Counted from the first letter of the stretch, positions 1 through 8,324 are shown. The stretch: DNA of 64,000 nt from VAZQ01 sp963725185 (GCA_963725185.1 CAVRXO010000006.1:744001-808000), one strand, 5' to 3'. Numbers and translations are program-made. The notes: a model not told the origin generated them from the sequence alone.

Positions 1-385
1 GACAACGCGTGCGCTGCAAAACGTTGCCGCCGAGGCTCGCCATATTGCGCAGCTGCTGGCTCGCCGCGAGCTTCAGCGACTGCGCGACGACCGGGAAATC
101 GCGATTGATATCGGGATGGTCGGCGGCCTCCGCCATGCGCACCAGGGCGCCGAGCCGCAGCCCCTGGCCGTCCACGCCGATGCGGCCAATCTCTGTCGCC
201 TCCAGCGCGTTGATGTCGACCAGAGTCGTCGGGCGCATGACGTCGAGCTTCATCAGGTCGATCAGGGTCGTGCCGCCGGCAAGGAAATGGATGGGGCTCT
301 GCAGATGGGAAGGCCCGTTGCCGTGCGCTGCGGCTTCCAGCGCCGCCGCAGCCGTGGCCGCTGGCTCATAGGCAAATGGTCGCAT
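1..385 (-). CDS. paoB: FAD-binding subunit of periplasmic xanthine dehydrogenase-family aldehyde oxidoreductase (partial)
   Basis: The gene runs off the left edge, so only the first 128 codons are present. The start (ATG at 385) lies 4 bases after the stop of the [2Fe-2S] subunit gene. The N-terminus shows the FAD-binding fold of the molybdopterin dehydrogenase family: LAGGTTLIDLMK near residue 37 and LRNMASLGGNV near residue 113, which contact FAD. In PaoABC-type enzymes this subunit passes electrons between the [2Fe-2S] clusters and an outside acceptor while the large Mo subunit oxidises aldehydes. The Mo subunit gene should lie just outside the window. Family assignment is firm; the substrate is not known, and the symbol is by family analogy. 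Confidence 0.85.
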   Translation of the reverse strand, partial: MRPFAYEPAATAAAALEAAAHGNGPSHLQSPIHFLAGGTTLIDLMKLDVMRPTTLVDINALEATEIGRIGVDGQGLRLGALVRMAEAADHPDINRDFPVVAQSLKLAASQQLRNMASLGGNVLQRTRC

Positions 386-389
386 GGCC

Positions 390-1034
390 CTACTCTTTCA
401 TCGCTGTCCGCATCAGGATCTTGGCCTGGTTGATGGCCGCCACGATGTTGGGATAAGCGGCGCAGCGGCAGAGATTGCCGCTCATATGTTCGCGGATGTC
501 GGCGTCGCTGCCGGCATGCCCCTCGGTGACGCAGGCGACGGCCGACAGGATCTGCCCTGGCGTGCAATAGCCGCATTGGAAGGCATCCTGGTCGATAAAG
601 GCCTGCTGCATGGGATGCAGCTCGCCGCTCGATCCCGCCAAGCCTTCGATGGTGGTGACCGCCTTGCCCTGCGCGACGACCGCCAGGGTGAGGCAGGACA
701 GCACGCGCCGCCCGTCCAGCAGGACCGTGCAGGCACCGCATTGGCCCTGGTCACAGCCCTTTTTGGTCCCGGTCAGCCCGACATGCTCGCGCAAGGCGTC
801 AAGCAAGCTGGTGCGGGTGTCGAGCGGAAGCCGATGCTCCCTGCCGTTGACTTTCAGCGTGACGTTGCTCGGCTCGGGCGCCGCGGTGCCCTGCTGGCGG
901 GCGGCGGCGGCTTCTGCCACCAGGGTGCGGGCGACCATTGGCGCGGCAGCAGTGGAAGCGGCGGCCATGACGAAGTTCCTTCGACTGGGATTGATGCGTT
1001 CGGCTTTGCTCGCCGGTCGCTGAGCGTCGGACAT
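390..1034 (-). CDS. paoA: [2Fe-2S] subunit of periplasmic aldehyde oxidoreductase, Tat-exported
   Basis: A 214-aa iron-sulfur subunit of the xanthine dehydrogenase family. The start at 1034 has GGAG 6 bases upstream; a longer reading frame exists but lacks a ribosome site. The N-terminus carries a twin-arginine signal (SRRNFVM followed by an Ala-rich stretch), as in E. coli PaoA, so the complex should work in the periplasm. The plant-type ferredoxin cluster motif CDQGQCGACTVLLDGRRVLSC is followed by the second cluster motif CGYCTPGQ and GNLCRC. It relays electrons from the Mo cofactor to FAD. It is the first gene of an operon that continues with the FAD subunit and leaves the window. Confidence 0.9.
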   Translation of the reverse strand: MSDAQRPASKAERINPSRRNFVMAAASTAAAPMVARTLVAEAAAARQQGTAAPEPSNVTLKVNGREHRLPLDTRTSLLDALREHVGLTGTKKGCDQGQCGACTVLLDGRRVLSCLTLAVVAQGKAVTTIEGLAGSSGELHPMQQAFIDQDAFQCGYCTPGQILSAVACVTEGHAGSDADIREHMSGNLCRCAAYPNIVAAINQAKILMRTAMKE

Positions 1035-1456
1035 GCTATCTCCAGGAGCGGGGAAGCCGGCTTCAAAGCGCCCTTGGGGCGCACTCCTTTTGGCGGCCTC
1101 CTTCGGCTTCACGGGTAACGACCGGCCGGGATCGAGGTTCCTGAAAAAGCCTGCGTTGAACCGCCCCAGGAGCGCCTTCTCGAAAACATTTCAGAGGCCC
1201 GGACGGCGCGTCGAAGCCGGGCTCATCGAAGGCCAGGAAGGGACCGAAGTCACCCGCTCCAATCGATTTCCGGTCACGGCGCGGCGCATTTCCTGGAACG
1301 ATCTCGCTCGTCCCGGGTTGCGGGAGTAGCAACTCGAAAACGCGCGCACTTCGTTCCCTTCAGTCCACGGCGGTCGAAACGCTCGGCAGCGGACTGACCT
1401 GGAACCGCATGCCGCTCGTTCGTTGCACTCGGATCACCAAAAATCAGGAGCGTACG
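1035..1456. other. Divergent intergenic region with no recognised gene
   Basis: This 422-base stretch separates the leftward aldehyde oxidoreductase operon from the rightward DUF892 gene, so it should hold both promoters. The reading frames inside it resemble no protein I know and lack good ribosome sites. I see no strong hairpin or repeat. Confidence 0.5.
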
Positions 1457-1963
1457 ATGACCAAGCAGCCGAAGAACCTTCAGGACCTCTTTCACGAAAC
1501 CCTGAAGGACATCTACTACGCGGAAAAGAAGATCCTCACGAGCCTCCCCAAAATGGCCAAGGCCGCGCAGTCCGAAGACCTTCGGGCGGCGTTCGAAAAG
1601 CACGAGCAGGAGACCGAAGGCCATGTGGAACGGCTTGAGCAGGTCTTTGCGCTCATCGAACAACCCGCCAAAGGCAAGACGTGCGATGCCATCAACGGCA
1701 TTCTCGACGAAGGCAAGGAGATCATGACCGAGTTCAAGGGCTCGCCCGCGCTCGATGCCGGACTGCTCGCGGCCGCGCAGGCGGTCGAGCACTATGAAAT
1801 CTCGCGCTATGGGACCCTCAAGACCTGGGCCGACCAGTTGGGCTTGACCGAGGCCGTCGACCTGCTCGACGAGACCCTGGAAGAAGAGAAGAAGACCGAC
1901 GAGGCTCTTACCGAGCTGGCAGGAGTCGCGATCAACCAGCAAGCGCAGCAAGCGGCCGAGTAG
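1457..1963 (+). CDS. DUF892 (YciE/YciF-type) ferritin-like protein
   Basis: A 168-aa all-helical protein of the DUF892 family, with the typical opening LQDLFHETLKDIYYAEKKI and conserved acidic and His residues of a ferritin-like four-helix bundle (E/H pairs around KHEQETEGHVERL and AVEHYEISRYG). Members such as YciE/YciF are linked to stress responses in enterobacteria, but their biochemistry is poorly known. The start at 1457 follows CAGGAG; an upstream in-frame start at 1409 lacks one. The gene stands alone and is followed by a strong terminator at 2022. A role in general or osmotic stress is inferred from the family only. Confidence 0.85.
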   Translation: MTKQPKNLQDLFHETLKDIYYAEKKILTSLPKMAKAAQSEDLRAAFEKHEQETEGHVERLEQVFALIEQPAKGKTCDAINGILDEGKEIMTEFKGSPALDAGLLAAAQAVEHYEISRYGTLKTWADQLGLTEAVDLLDETLEEEKKTDEALTELAGVAINQQAQQAAE

Positions 1964-2021
1964 CCGTCCGGACCGGGCCGCTCATCGCGCCTGCCCGGCA
2001 TCCGAACCAACGAGAGACTAC

Positions 2022-2056
2022 GGCGCGCCGGAGTTGGGCTCCGGCGCGCCAATTTT
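2022..2056 (+). terminator. Intrinsic terminator after the DUF892 gene
   Basis: A perfect 12-bp stem (GGCGCGCCGGAG pairing with CTCCGGCGCGCC) with a 5-base loop is followed by AATTTT. It lies 59 bases after the DUF892 stop codon and should end that transcript. Confidence 0.85.
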
Positions 2057-2180
2057 CGATTCGTCGATTTCGTGAGAAAATTGATGAATGACGACTTTCT
2101 CCAGCCGCTCGTCCCCGCGTCCGAGCGGGCAGCTCCGGATCGCGGCGAGCACCTCAGCACAGCTCAACGGAGCGCACCTT

Positions 2181-2208
2181 AAAAAAAGACCCGCCGTTGA
2201 GGCGGGTC
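2181..2208 (-). terminator. Intrinsic terminator for a leftward transcript
   Basis: On the minus strand, GACCCGCC and GGCGGGTC form an 8-bp stem with a 5-base loop, followed by seven T. No long leftward gene ends here. The only candidate upstream is the 24-aa membrane peptide gene at 2326-2400, which supports that gene being real. Confidence 0.8.
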
Positions 2209-2325
2209 GACGAGATGCACGCTGGCGAGTGCTTTTTTTGCGCGCTATCTCTGCGCTGTTTGTATATTATTTCTTGCACCCATTTTGCACGGTTTCTGTT
2301 CTGACGACCTGTTACTTCCGATGAA

Positions 2326-2400
2326 TTAGATGACGTGCGTGATCATCAAGGCGATGACCACGACCAGCGGCACGCCCAGCAGCCACAGAATAATCGGCAT
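2326..2400 (-). CDS. 24-aa single-pass membrane peptide
   Basis: A very short gene encoding MPIILWLLGVPLVVVIALMI plus four residues: one hydrophobic segment with almost no soluble part. The start has GGAGAGGGTC directly upstream with good spacing. A strong leftward terminator follows about 120 bases downstream, and no other leftward gene explains that terminator. Peptides of this look occur in rhizobial genomes (recollection, not searched). The function is unknown; small membrane peptides often tune membrane complexes or respond to stress. Confidence 0.55.
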   Translation of the reverse strand: MPIILWLLGVPLVVVIALMITHVI

Positions 2401-2594
2401 GACCCTCTCCATTGTTTTCGACCGTAAGGTCAATCAAATGGACAACACTTCTTCTCGCGATTGGTTCCAGACGTGCAATCTTCGACCGCCGAGCCTGTGC
2501 GCATGCCCATCGTTGATCGGAGCCAGCCCAATTGGAACCAACTACGTCGCGGGCTTGTTCTCAAGCCGAAGAACGAGCACGAAGGGATCATGTC

Positions 2595-2717
2595 ATGCCG
2601 ATTCTCATTTGGATTGCGAACATGGCGCTCCTGTTGGAAATGTCCGGTACTCGGTTGGCCCCGGCGATGGCGGAACGTGATCAATCAAAAGAGCCGGCGG
2701 CGCCGCAGCCGGAGTGA
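2595..2717 (+). CDS. Possible 40-aa small protein
   Basis: The predicted protein begins MPILIWIANMALLLEMSG and ends in a polar tail rich in Glu, Pro and Gln. A GAAGGGA stretch lies about 7 bases upstream of the ATG. The opening resembles that of the 24-aa peptide encoded just upstream on the other strand (MPI followed by a hydrophobic run containing Trp), but similarity over so few residues is weak. It could be a small membrane-associated protein or chance coding. No function can be proposed. Confidence 0.3.
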   Translation: MPILIWIANMALLLEMSGTRLAPAMAERDQSKEPAAPQPE

Positions 2718-2756
2718 TCAAGTGTTGCCCTGCAATTCCTTCGAGTTGGTATCGCA

Positions 2757-3407
2757 ATGGGAAGATCGGCGGCCTCAAACGATCCAGACCTCCCGGACCC
2801 TTCAATCAAGACGCTCGCCTCTCTTCGCAATGCCGAAACCGAGTGCAGGCGCTGCCCGCTCTACCAATTCGCCACGCAGGTGGTTTCCGGCGAAGGTCCG
2901 GCACCTGCTGCACTGATGCTGGTCGGGGAGCAGCCGGGCGATCAGGAGGATCTGGCCGGGCAACCGTTCGTCGGCCCGGCCGGACGGATACTCGATTCCG
3001 CGCTGGAGCAAGCGCAAATTCCCCGCGCCGACGTCTTCGTCACCAATGCGGTCAAGCACTTCAAGCATGAGATGCGCGGCAAGCGACGCCTGCACAAGCG
3101 ACCCAACGTCCACGAGATCCAGCGCTGTCGATGGTGGCTCGAGCGCGAGCGGGCGATCGTGCGGCCGGCCGCCATCGTTGCGCTTGGCGCCACAGCCGCG
3201 CGCAGCTTGCTCGGGCGAGCGGTCAGCGTCTTCAAGAGCCGGGGCCAACCGCAACAGCTCGCCGACGGCACAGCGGCAATCGTCACGATCCACCCCTCCC
3301 TGCTGCTGCGCATCACCGACGCAGCGGACAAGGAGCGGCAGTACCGGAATTTCGTGATGGATCTTCGGCACGCTTGGAAAATGGCGACGGCCGGCCGCTC
3401 GGCTTAG
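2757..3407 (+). CDS. udgX: UdgX-type uracil-DNA glycosylase
   Basis: A 216-aa member of the UDG superfamily. It has the N-terminal iron-sulfur cysteines (C30, C33), the catalytic motif GEQPGDQED (residues 57-65) and the HPS motif TIHPSLLL near the end. The insertion KRRLHKRP (His113) is the hallmark of UdgX, in which this His forms a covalent bond with the DNA abasic site after uracil removal. The enzyme would remove uracil from DNA and stay crosslinked to it. The start is the first ATG in frame and its ribosome site is weak, so the true start could differ by a few codons. The gene stands alone. Confidence 0.9.
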   Translation: MGRSAASNDPDLPDPSIKTLASLRNAETECRRCPLYQFATQVVSGEGPAPAALMLVGEQPGDQEDLAGQPFVGPAGRILDSALEQAQIPRADVFVTNAVKHFKHEMRGKRRLHKRPNVHEIQRCRWWLERERAIVRPAAIVALGATAARSLLGRAVSVFKSRGQPQQLADGTAAIVTIHPSLLLRITDAADKERQYRNFVMDLRHAWKMATAGRSA

Positions 3408-3535
3408 GCCGTCGGGCACCCGGGAAACCAGCTACATTCACATTCGCGTGGTCGCGCGCGCGCAGTTTGAAACTTTAAATCGGCGACCTCCGTTGTCACC
3501 GCGGCGAGACGGTTGGCTCGCAACGGAGGCAACAA

Positions 3536-3937
3536 ATGCGTTTCCCGCTTCAGCTCGCGATCGTCCTCGTGCTTTCCAGCCTGCCCGCCAACGCCCAAGA
3601 GGACACTGCCCCAAGGGCGTCCGAGAAGCTTGAAATCGGCCAGGGAGTCATTTGCAACACCCTGCAGCAAGTCGAGCGATATGTTGCGCTTCGCGGCAAC
3701 GGCGCGGAGATCAATATCGCCCTTGAGACCGTGAACGAGCAGGCGCCTGTGCCGGTCTGCAGCGTCGCCTTGGTGATGTTCAGCGCCGGCGCGCGCGTCG
3801 CCGGTTTGAGCATGCAAGGCCGGCTTCTCTCCATCCTGCAGATCAACGTCCATGCCTTGAGCAACGGCCCGCTATGGATGAAGATCCCGACCCGCATCCG
3901 ATACACGGTGACGGCCGAAAAAGGCCAGATCGCGTAG
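3536..3937 (+). CDS. Exported hypothetical protein, 133 aa
   Basis: A small protein with a clear Sec signal peptide (MRFPLQLAIVLVLSSLPANA, cut after ANA). The mature part has two cysteines, in VICNTLQQV and PVCSVALV, that could form a disulfide in the periplasm. The start has GGAGG upstream. I do not recognise the family. It lies 7 bases before the DUF3175 gene and may share its transcript. Confidence 0.75.
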   Translation: MRFPLQLAIVLVLSSLPANAQEDTAPRASEKLEIGQGVICNTLQQVERYVALRGNGAEINIALETVNEQAPVPVCSVALVMFSAGARVAGLSMQGRLLSILQINVHALSNGPLWMKIPTRIRYTVTAEKGQIA

Positions 3938-3944
3938 GTGCAAG

Positions 3945-4268
3945 ATGCCGGCGCGAAAGCAGAGTTCGAAGGCTCGGCAGCAGCCGCATCGCAAGCCAAC
4001 ACGCCGATGGTCGGCGCGCGTGACCCGCGACAGCGACGCCCTCGACCTTGAGAGCGGCGTGTTCAGCCTGAAAGATCCCAAGCGAATCGCCAAGTCCTTG
4101 AAGCGCTCGGCCGAGCAAAGCACGCGCAAGAAATCCGCTCCCTATCGGTCCGCCCTTTCCATGCTCACGTTCTACATCAATCGGGCCGGCAAGAATTTGC
4201 CGGCCGGCCGCCGAAAGACGTTGGAGCAGGCAAAGCTCGAGCTTCGGAAGCAGTTCAAACGAACATGA
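3945..4268 (+). CDS. DUF3175 family protein
   Basis: A 107-aa basic protein with the DUF3175 core WSARVTRDSDALDLESGVF, followed by a region rich in Lys and Arg (DPKRIAKSLKRSAEQS). The domain is common in rhizobia and its function is not known; the charge suggests nucleic-acid contact, which is inference. It starts 7 bases after the exported protein gene. Its last 14 bases overlap the end of the convergent gene on the other strand. Confidence 0.75.
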   Translation: MPARKQSSKARQQPHRKPTRRWSARVTRDSDALDLESGVFSLKDPKRIAKSLKRSAEQSTRKKSAPYRSALSMLTFYINRAGKNLPAGRRKTLEQAKLELRKQFKRT

Positions 4269-4587
4269 CGCGCAGCTGCCCTACCGGGAGGCACGCCGCT
4301 TGCGGGTCGCGGCGGCCTTTTTTGGCCGAGCGCGAACGGGCCGCCGCCGACCGGGTCGCCGACGCGCGTCCGCCCAGGCGGCCGCCCTTGCGCGACGGCG
4401 CGTGGTCTTCGGGCTTGCCGCGGCCGGAGCCGCTCTTCTTGCCGCCATGGGTTTCCTTGTTCACCGTGGCCCAGGCGCGGCGTGCGGCCTCGCGGTCCGA
4501 GACTCCACGCTTCTCGTAGCCCTCCTCGATATGCTCGGCCTGCCGTTTCTGCTTGTCTGTGTAGCTCGATTTATCGCCACGAGGCAT
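4255..4587 (-). CDS. Small basic protein often named 'plasmid stabilization protein'
   Basis: A 110-aa protein beginning MPRGDKSSYTDKQKRQAEHI with a helical, charged N-terminus and a Lys/Arg/Ser/Ala-rich tail. I recognise the N-terminal pattern (YTDKQKR, EEGYEKRGVS, AWATVNKETHGG) from small rhizobial proteins usually labelled plasmid stabilization protein, a label with little experimental backing. The start at 4587 has AGGAG 7 bases upstream; an ATG 18 bases earlier is less suitable. It converges with the DUF3175 gene. Confidence 0.7.
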   Translation of the reverse strand: MPRGDKSSYTDKQKRQAEHIEEGYEKRGVSDREAARRAWATVNKETHGGKKSGSGRGKPEDHAPSRKGGRLGGRASATRSAAARSRSAKKGRRDPQAACLPVGQLRVMFV

Positions 4588-4785
4588 GATCGGCTCCTGA
4601 TCCAATCGGATTTACACTCGCAACGCTCGAGGCTTGGTCGGGTTCCGCCGCGGCACACGGGCGCAACTTTGCCGGTCGGCGCACCGCTCGGCGACCCGCG
4701 ATCCGCAGGCGGCGCGTTTGCCCGCGTTCGGCCGTGGGTGTACCAATGCCGGGCGGAACAGCTCGCAGGACGCAACGGAGGCGGC

Positions 4786-4974
4786 ATGGCTTACATCATC
4801 AGTGCGACAAATTTGATCGGTGCGATCTCGTTGCGTCGCGACGCTCCGGCCGCGGCACTCAAGAAGGCGATCGAGCTGACCGAGCAGGGAATGATGAACG
4901 TCCGCATTACCGACGAGCAGGGCCGGCAATACGAGCCTGGCGAATTCGATCAACTGCATATCGGGGTGAAGTAA
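4786..4974 (+). CDS. Small conserved hypothetical protein, 62 aa
   Basis: A short soluble protein (begins MAYIISATNLIGAISLRRDA, with ALKKAIELTEQGMMNVRI and a terminal acidic segment). A GGAGG ribosome site lies just upstream of the ATG. The pattern of an AALKKAxEL helix followed by a beta strand resembles small alphaproteobacterial proteins of unknown function. No signal peptide or known motif is visible. Confidence 0.65.
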   Translation: MAYIISATNLIGAISLRRDAPAAALKKAIELTEQGMMNVRITDEQGRQYEPGEFDQLHIGVK

Positions 4975-5108
4975 TGCTCCCAGCCCCGGGAGCCGGATCC
5001 GCGGCCAGGAGCGGCCCGGACGCGCGTCGCACAACCGCGGTTGTCGGCGAAGGCCGGCATGCGGGGCAGAGTCCACCCGCCGGACGGTAATAAAGCGTTA
5101 ACCAGCCC

Positions 5109-5600
5109 TCAAGCGACCTTGACCGCGTCGCCACCCGCCGCCAGGCGGCGCGGCTCGGGTACCCAATATTGTCCGATCTGAACCATCCGGCGCGGATGGA
5201 CGAGGATCGACAACAAGCGGTCCTGCAACATCTTGGGCGAGGTCGGCTTGGTCAGGACCTCGTGAACGCCGAGCCGGATCGCCTCGTTGATGCGTTCGCG
5301 CGATGCCCGCGGCATCAGCATGATGATCGGCAGGAACGGCTTGGCGAATACCCCGGGCGACCGCACGATATGCATGATCTGCGGGCCGCTGAGCACCGGG
5401 ATGTCCCAGTCCATCAGCATGATATCGGGATTGACGTTGCGGACGACGTCCAGCGCGGACAGCCCGTCGGCGGCCTCGAAGATCGATTTGGCGCCGATAT
5501 TCATCAGCATGGTGCGCGTCAATTTGCGCGTATAGGCATTCTCGTCGACCACCAGGAGACCGAGCCGTTCGATCAGCTTTTCAAGTTGCTTGGCGGACAC
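5109..5600 (-). CDS. Stand-alone response-regulator receiver protein
   Basis: A 163-aa protein made of one receiver (REC) domain plus short N- and C-terminal extensions. The acidic pair (D19, E20), phosphoacceptor D64 in LMDWDIP and K118 in LTKP are present. The conserved Thr/Ser that follows strand 4 in CheY-like proteins is replaced by Met96 (PIIMLMPRAS), which may change how phosphorylation is signalled. I chose the GTG at 5600 because GGAG lies 7 bases upstream and MSAKQLEKLIERL matches the N-terminus I recall from rhizobial relatives. There is no output domain, so it should act by protein contact. No kinase gene is nearby. Confidence 0.85.
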   Translation of the reverse strand: MSAKQLEKLIERLGLLVVDENAYTRKLTRTMLMNIGAKSIFEAADGLSALDVVRNVNPDIMLMDWDIPVLSGPQIMHIVRSPGVFAKPFLPIIMLMPRASRERINEAIRLGVHEVLTKPTSPKMLQDRLLSILVHPRRMVQIGQYWVPEPRRLAAGGDAVKVA

Positions 5601-5859
5601 GATAGAGCTCCACGCCTCTCGATCTTCGTTCGTAGCCCGGAAACGCTGCAATCGAATAAAGCGGACTGTTCAAGTTTTATCAATTTGGTGTAAGTTTATA
5701 GAGGCTGCGCTTGAGCGGGATATACGCAAGCCCGCTCTCTGGGCGGAGTTGCCGGGCTGGATCGCCGCCTCGATGACCGGCTGATTCTCCATTTCGAACC
5801 GGCGCCACCCGTGCGGGCTCTGCCGCGTCCGTTCCGTCGCTGGGACAAAGGTGTCAATC

Positions 5860-6699
5860 ATGCTCCATCGAAGCTCGATCGCCGCGGCCGCGCTGGCGTT
5901 GCCGCTCCTGGCGCTGGCCCTGGATGCGCGAGGCTCCGATGATGCCAAATATCCCGACTGGAGCGGCGAGTGGGTCAGGGCCGGCGCCGCCAATTTCGAT
6001 CCGAGCAAGCCGCCGGGCGAGCGGCAACAGGCGCCCTTGACGAAGGAGTATCAGGCGATCCTCGACGCCAGCGTGGCCGATCAGGCCGCCGGCGGGCAAG
6101 GAAACAATCCAATGGCCCGCTGCATCCCGCCCGGCATGCCGCGAATGATGATCGGCTACGGCGGCATCGAGTTCATCATGACCGAGGCCGTCACGGGCAT
6201 GGTCTTTGCCGACCCGATGCGCCAGTACCGCCGAATCTTCACCGACGGACGCACGTGGCCGGAGAAGATCATGCCGACCTATTCGGGCTACTCGATCGGC
6301 AGCTGGCAGGACGTCGGCGGGAACGGGCGCTTCGATGCGCTCGTCGTCGAAACCCGCGGCCTGAAGGGCCCCCGGGTGTACGAGAACAGCGGCATTCCGC
6401 TGCATGCGAACAATCAGAGCATCATCAAGGAGCGAATCTACCTCGACAAGGCGAGCCCCAACGTCCTTTACGACGAGATGACGGTGATCGACGATGCATT
6501 GACGCGGCCATGGTCCGTCAAACGGACCTTTGGTCGCCAGCCGACCACGCTCTGGTTCGAGGCTATTTGCGGCGAGGACGACCATCAGGTGCGGATCGGC
6601 GCCGAAGACTATTACGTCAGCGCGGACGGATTCCTGATGCCGACGCGCAAGGATCAGCCACCCCCGGATTTGCGGCTCTTCGGTCAATCGCAAAAGTAA
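5860..6699 (+). CDS. Exported protein of an expanded uncharacterised family (copy 1)
   Basis: A 279-aa protein with a Sec signal peptide (about 25 residues). It is the first of five close paralogs in the window. Shared landmarks are YPDWSGEW near residue 31, PLTKEYQ near 59, Cys88 followed by PPGMPRMM, RRIFTDGR near 124, GYSIGSW near 143, ETRG near 164, KERIYLD near 190, LTRPW near 214, Cys237, and the C-terminal SADGFLMP with PPPDLRLF. Two cysteines kept in every copy suggest a disulfide. I know no named domain. The gene converges with a Bug-type receptor gene 15 bases away. The ATG at 5860 is preferred to a GTG 9 bases earlier because AAAGGTG lies in front of it. Confidence 0.8.
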   Translation: MLHRSSIAAAALALPLLALALDARGSDDAKYPDWSGEWVRAGAANFDPSKPPGERQQAPLTKEYQAILDASVADQAAGGQGNNPMARCIPPGMPRMMIGYGGIEFIMTEAVTGMVFADPMRQYRRIFTDGRTWPEKIMPTYSGYSIGSWQDVGGNGRFDALVVETRGLKGPRVYENSGIPLHANNQSIIKERIYLDKASPNVLYDEMTVIDDALTRPWSVKRTFGRQPTTLWFEAICGEDDHQVRIGAEDYYVSADGFLMPTRKDQPPPDLRLFGQSQK

Positions 6700-6714
6700 C
6701 GCGACTACAGAGGA

Positions 6715-7743
6715 TTACTGCTTGTAATACTTGCGCGCGATCTCGATCACCGCCGGGCTCGCCTCGAATACTTCCGCCACAGATTTTTCGAGCTCCTCGG
6801 CGCGGCCGGGCAGCAGGTCGAGCTGGCGGCGCGCGGCATCCGCCCGAAACGCGGGATCATCCACCATGGTGTTGAGAGCGTCGCGAACCGCGTCAACCCG
6901 CTCCCGCGGCACGCCGGGCGGCATCGCGATGGGATGGCCCATCTCGTCGGAGCCGAGGAACAGTCCCAGCACGCTCCTCTGCTCGGCCGTCTCCGCCAGA
7001 TCATAGACCGACGGCACGTCGGGACGGTCGGGGATCGGACGGCGCACGAAGCGGGCGACAATGGTTATCTTGCCGTCCCGGATCCAATCCGCGTGCGCGG
7101 CCTTGAGGAACTCCCACGGCATCAGCGTGCCGTCCGCCTCGCCGCGCTCGACCGCGAGCGCCGCCTCGGCGCTGCCCCGGTAGCCGCGGATCAGCTTGAG
7201 CCTGGTTCCGACCACGCCGTTGAGCAAGGTCGAATTGATCTCCGCCTGGGTCACCGCGCCCGTGCTCGCGATCAAGGTCTCGCGGCTCTTGAGGTCCGCC
7301 AGCGTCCTGGTGGCGGAGGTATGCCAAGTGAACAGCGTCGAGGTCGTGGCGATGATGCGGCCGATCCAGTTGAGCTTGCGCGTGTCGTAGGTGATCGCCT
7401 GCACGCCGAGCACCTGTGCGAGCGTGATGTTGGGAACCAGCACCGACATCACGGTGCCGTCCTTGGGGGCGATGCCGGCGAGGTAGTTCGCAGCCTGCAT
7501 GCCGCCGGCGCCCGGCATGTTCTGCGGCACGATGGCAGGATGGCCGGGGATGAAGCGCCCCAGATTGTCGGCGACAAGCCGCGCATAGAGGTCGAACGAG
7601 CCGCCGGGCGCGTTCGGGATGACGAGGGAGACGGTCTTGCCCTTGTAGAACTCCTGCGCGGTCTGGGCCTGCAGGGCCGCAGCCGGCACCGCGCACAGCA
7701 AGCCCGCGAGCAGACCGCCGCCGGCATATTTCACGAGTGCCAT
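6715..7743 (-). CDS. Tripartite tricarboxylate transporter-type receptor (Bug/TctC family)
   Basis: A 342-aa exported binding protein with a signal peptide ending near QAQTAQ. It has the Bug-family features FYKGKTVSLVIPNAPGGSFD, YARLVADNLGRFIPGHPAIV, NMPGAGGMQAANYL, APKDGT and a C-terminal MPPGVPRERV. It belongs to the subfamily with a PGG-x-(Y/F)D-x-Y-x-RL motif, shared by five of the six receptors here. Bug proteins bind carboxylated solutes in the periplasm and deliver them to TctA/TctB, or act as sensors; neither membrane gene is in the window. It is the last gene of a leftward cluster with two cupins, another binding protein and a hydrolase. Confidence 0.88.
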   Translation of the reverse strand: MALVKYAGGGLLAGLLCAVPAAALQAQTAQEFYKGKTVSLVIPNAPGGSFDLYARLVADNLGRFIPGHPAIVPQNMPGAGGMQAANYLAGIAPKDGTVMSVLVPNITLAQVLGVQAITYDTRKLNWIGRIIATTSTLFTWHTSATRTLADLKSRETLIASTGAVTQAEINSTLLNGVVGTRLKLIRGYRGSAEAALAVERGEADGTLMPWEFLKAAHADWIRDGKITIVARFVRRPIPDRPDVPSVYDLAETAEQRSVLGLFLGSDEMGHPIAMPPGVPRERVDAVRDALNTMVDDPAFRADAARRQLDLLPGRAEELEKSVAEVFEASPAVIEIARKYYKQ

Positions 7744-7780
7744 CTCGTCATCTCCGTCGAACAATACCGCGGCACGCCGA

Positions 7781-8299
7781 TCAGTCTTCCGCCTTGAACA
7801 ACGGCGAATTCTCGGTCTGGGTGAATTCCGAGGCGACGTGGTCGAAAAACGGCATATAGGAGAATGCGATCCAGCGGCATTCCGAGCCGGGCTGCAGGTT
7901 GAAATGCTGGTGCTCGACCCCGCCTGGCTTGATCGGCAGCAACAAGAGATCGCCCGCCTGCCAATCGACCCGCTCGCCGTCGACCACCGAATAACCCTTG
8001 CCGGTGATCACGTAGATGACGAGGCCGCCCTGATGGCGGTGCTTGCCCGATTGGGTCTTGAGATCATGCGAGAACACGCGCCAGTCCTGCAGCGGCGTGT
8101 TCTTGTGGATCTCCGGATTGAGATGATACATCAGGCGGCCCTGACGCGTCAGGAAGAACTCCCGTTCGGACGGCTTGATCACGACCTGTCCGGTTTCCTG
8201 CCGCTCGAGGAATTCCTTGCGGCTGCGGATGAAGATTTCATAGGGCGTCTGCGGGATAGTGCCCCGCTCGCGCTCGCGCGTTCGCTCGATCTCAGCCAT
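7781..8299 (-). CDS. Cupin-domain protein, second of an adjacent pair
   Basis: A 172-aa protein with one cupin barrel. Motif 1 is GKHRHQGGLVIYVITGKGYS and motif 2 is GDLLLLPIKPGGVEHQHFN; the His residues (HRH and EHQH) can bind a metal. The arrangement resembles one half of gentisate 1,2-dioxygenase-like bicupins. It lies 25 bases after another cupin gene and 37 bases before the Bug receptor gene, so the three are probably co-transcribed. It may be a ring-cleaving dioxygenase half or a ligand-binding cupin; the substrate is unknown. There is no signal peptide. Confidence 0.8.
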   Translation of the reverse strand: MAEIERTRERERGTIPQTPYEIFIRSRKEFLERQETGQVVIKPSEREFFLTRQGRLMYHLNPEIHKNTPLQDWRVFSHDLKTQSGKHRHQGGLVIYVITGKGYSVVDGERVDWQAGDLLLLPIKPGGVEHQHFNLQPGSECRWIAFSYMPFFDHVASEFTQTENSPLFKAED

Positions 8300-8324
8300 G
8301 GTCAGCTTTCGTTTTCTGCCGGTC

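Noticed and set aside
4300..4785. Long upstream extension of the 62-aa small protein
   Set aside because: A strong ribosome site lies right before the ATG at 4786, and the extension is antisense to the small basic protein gene.
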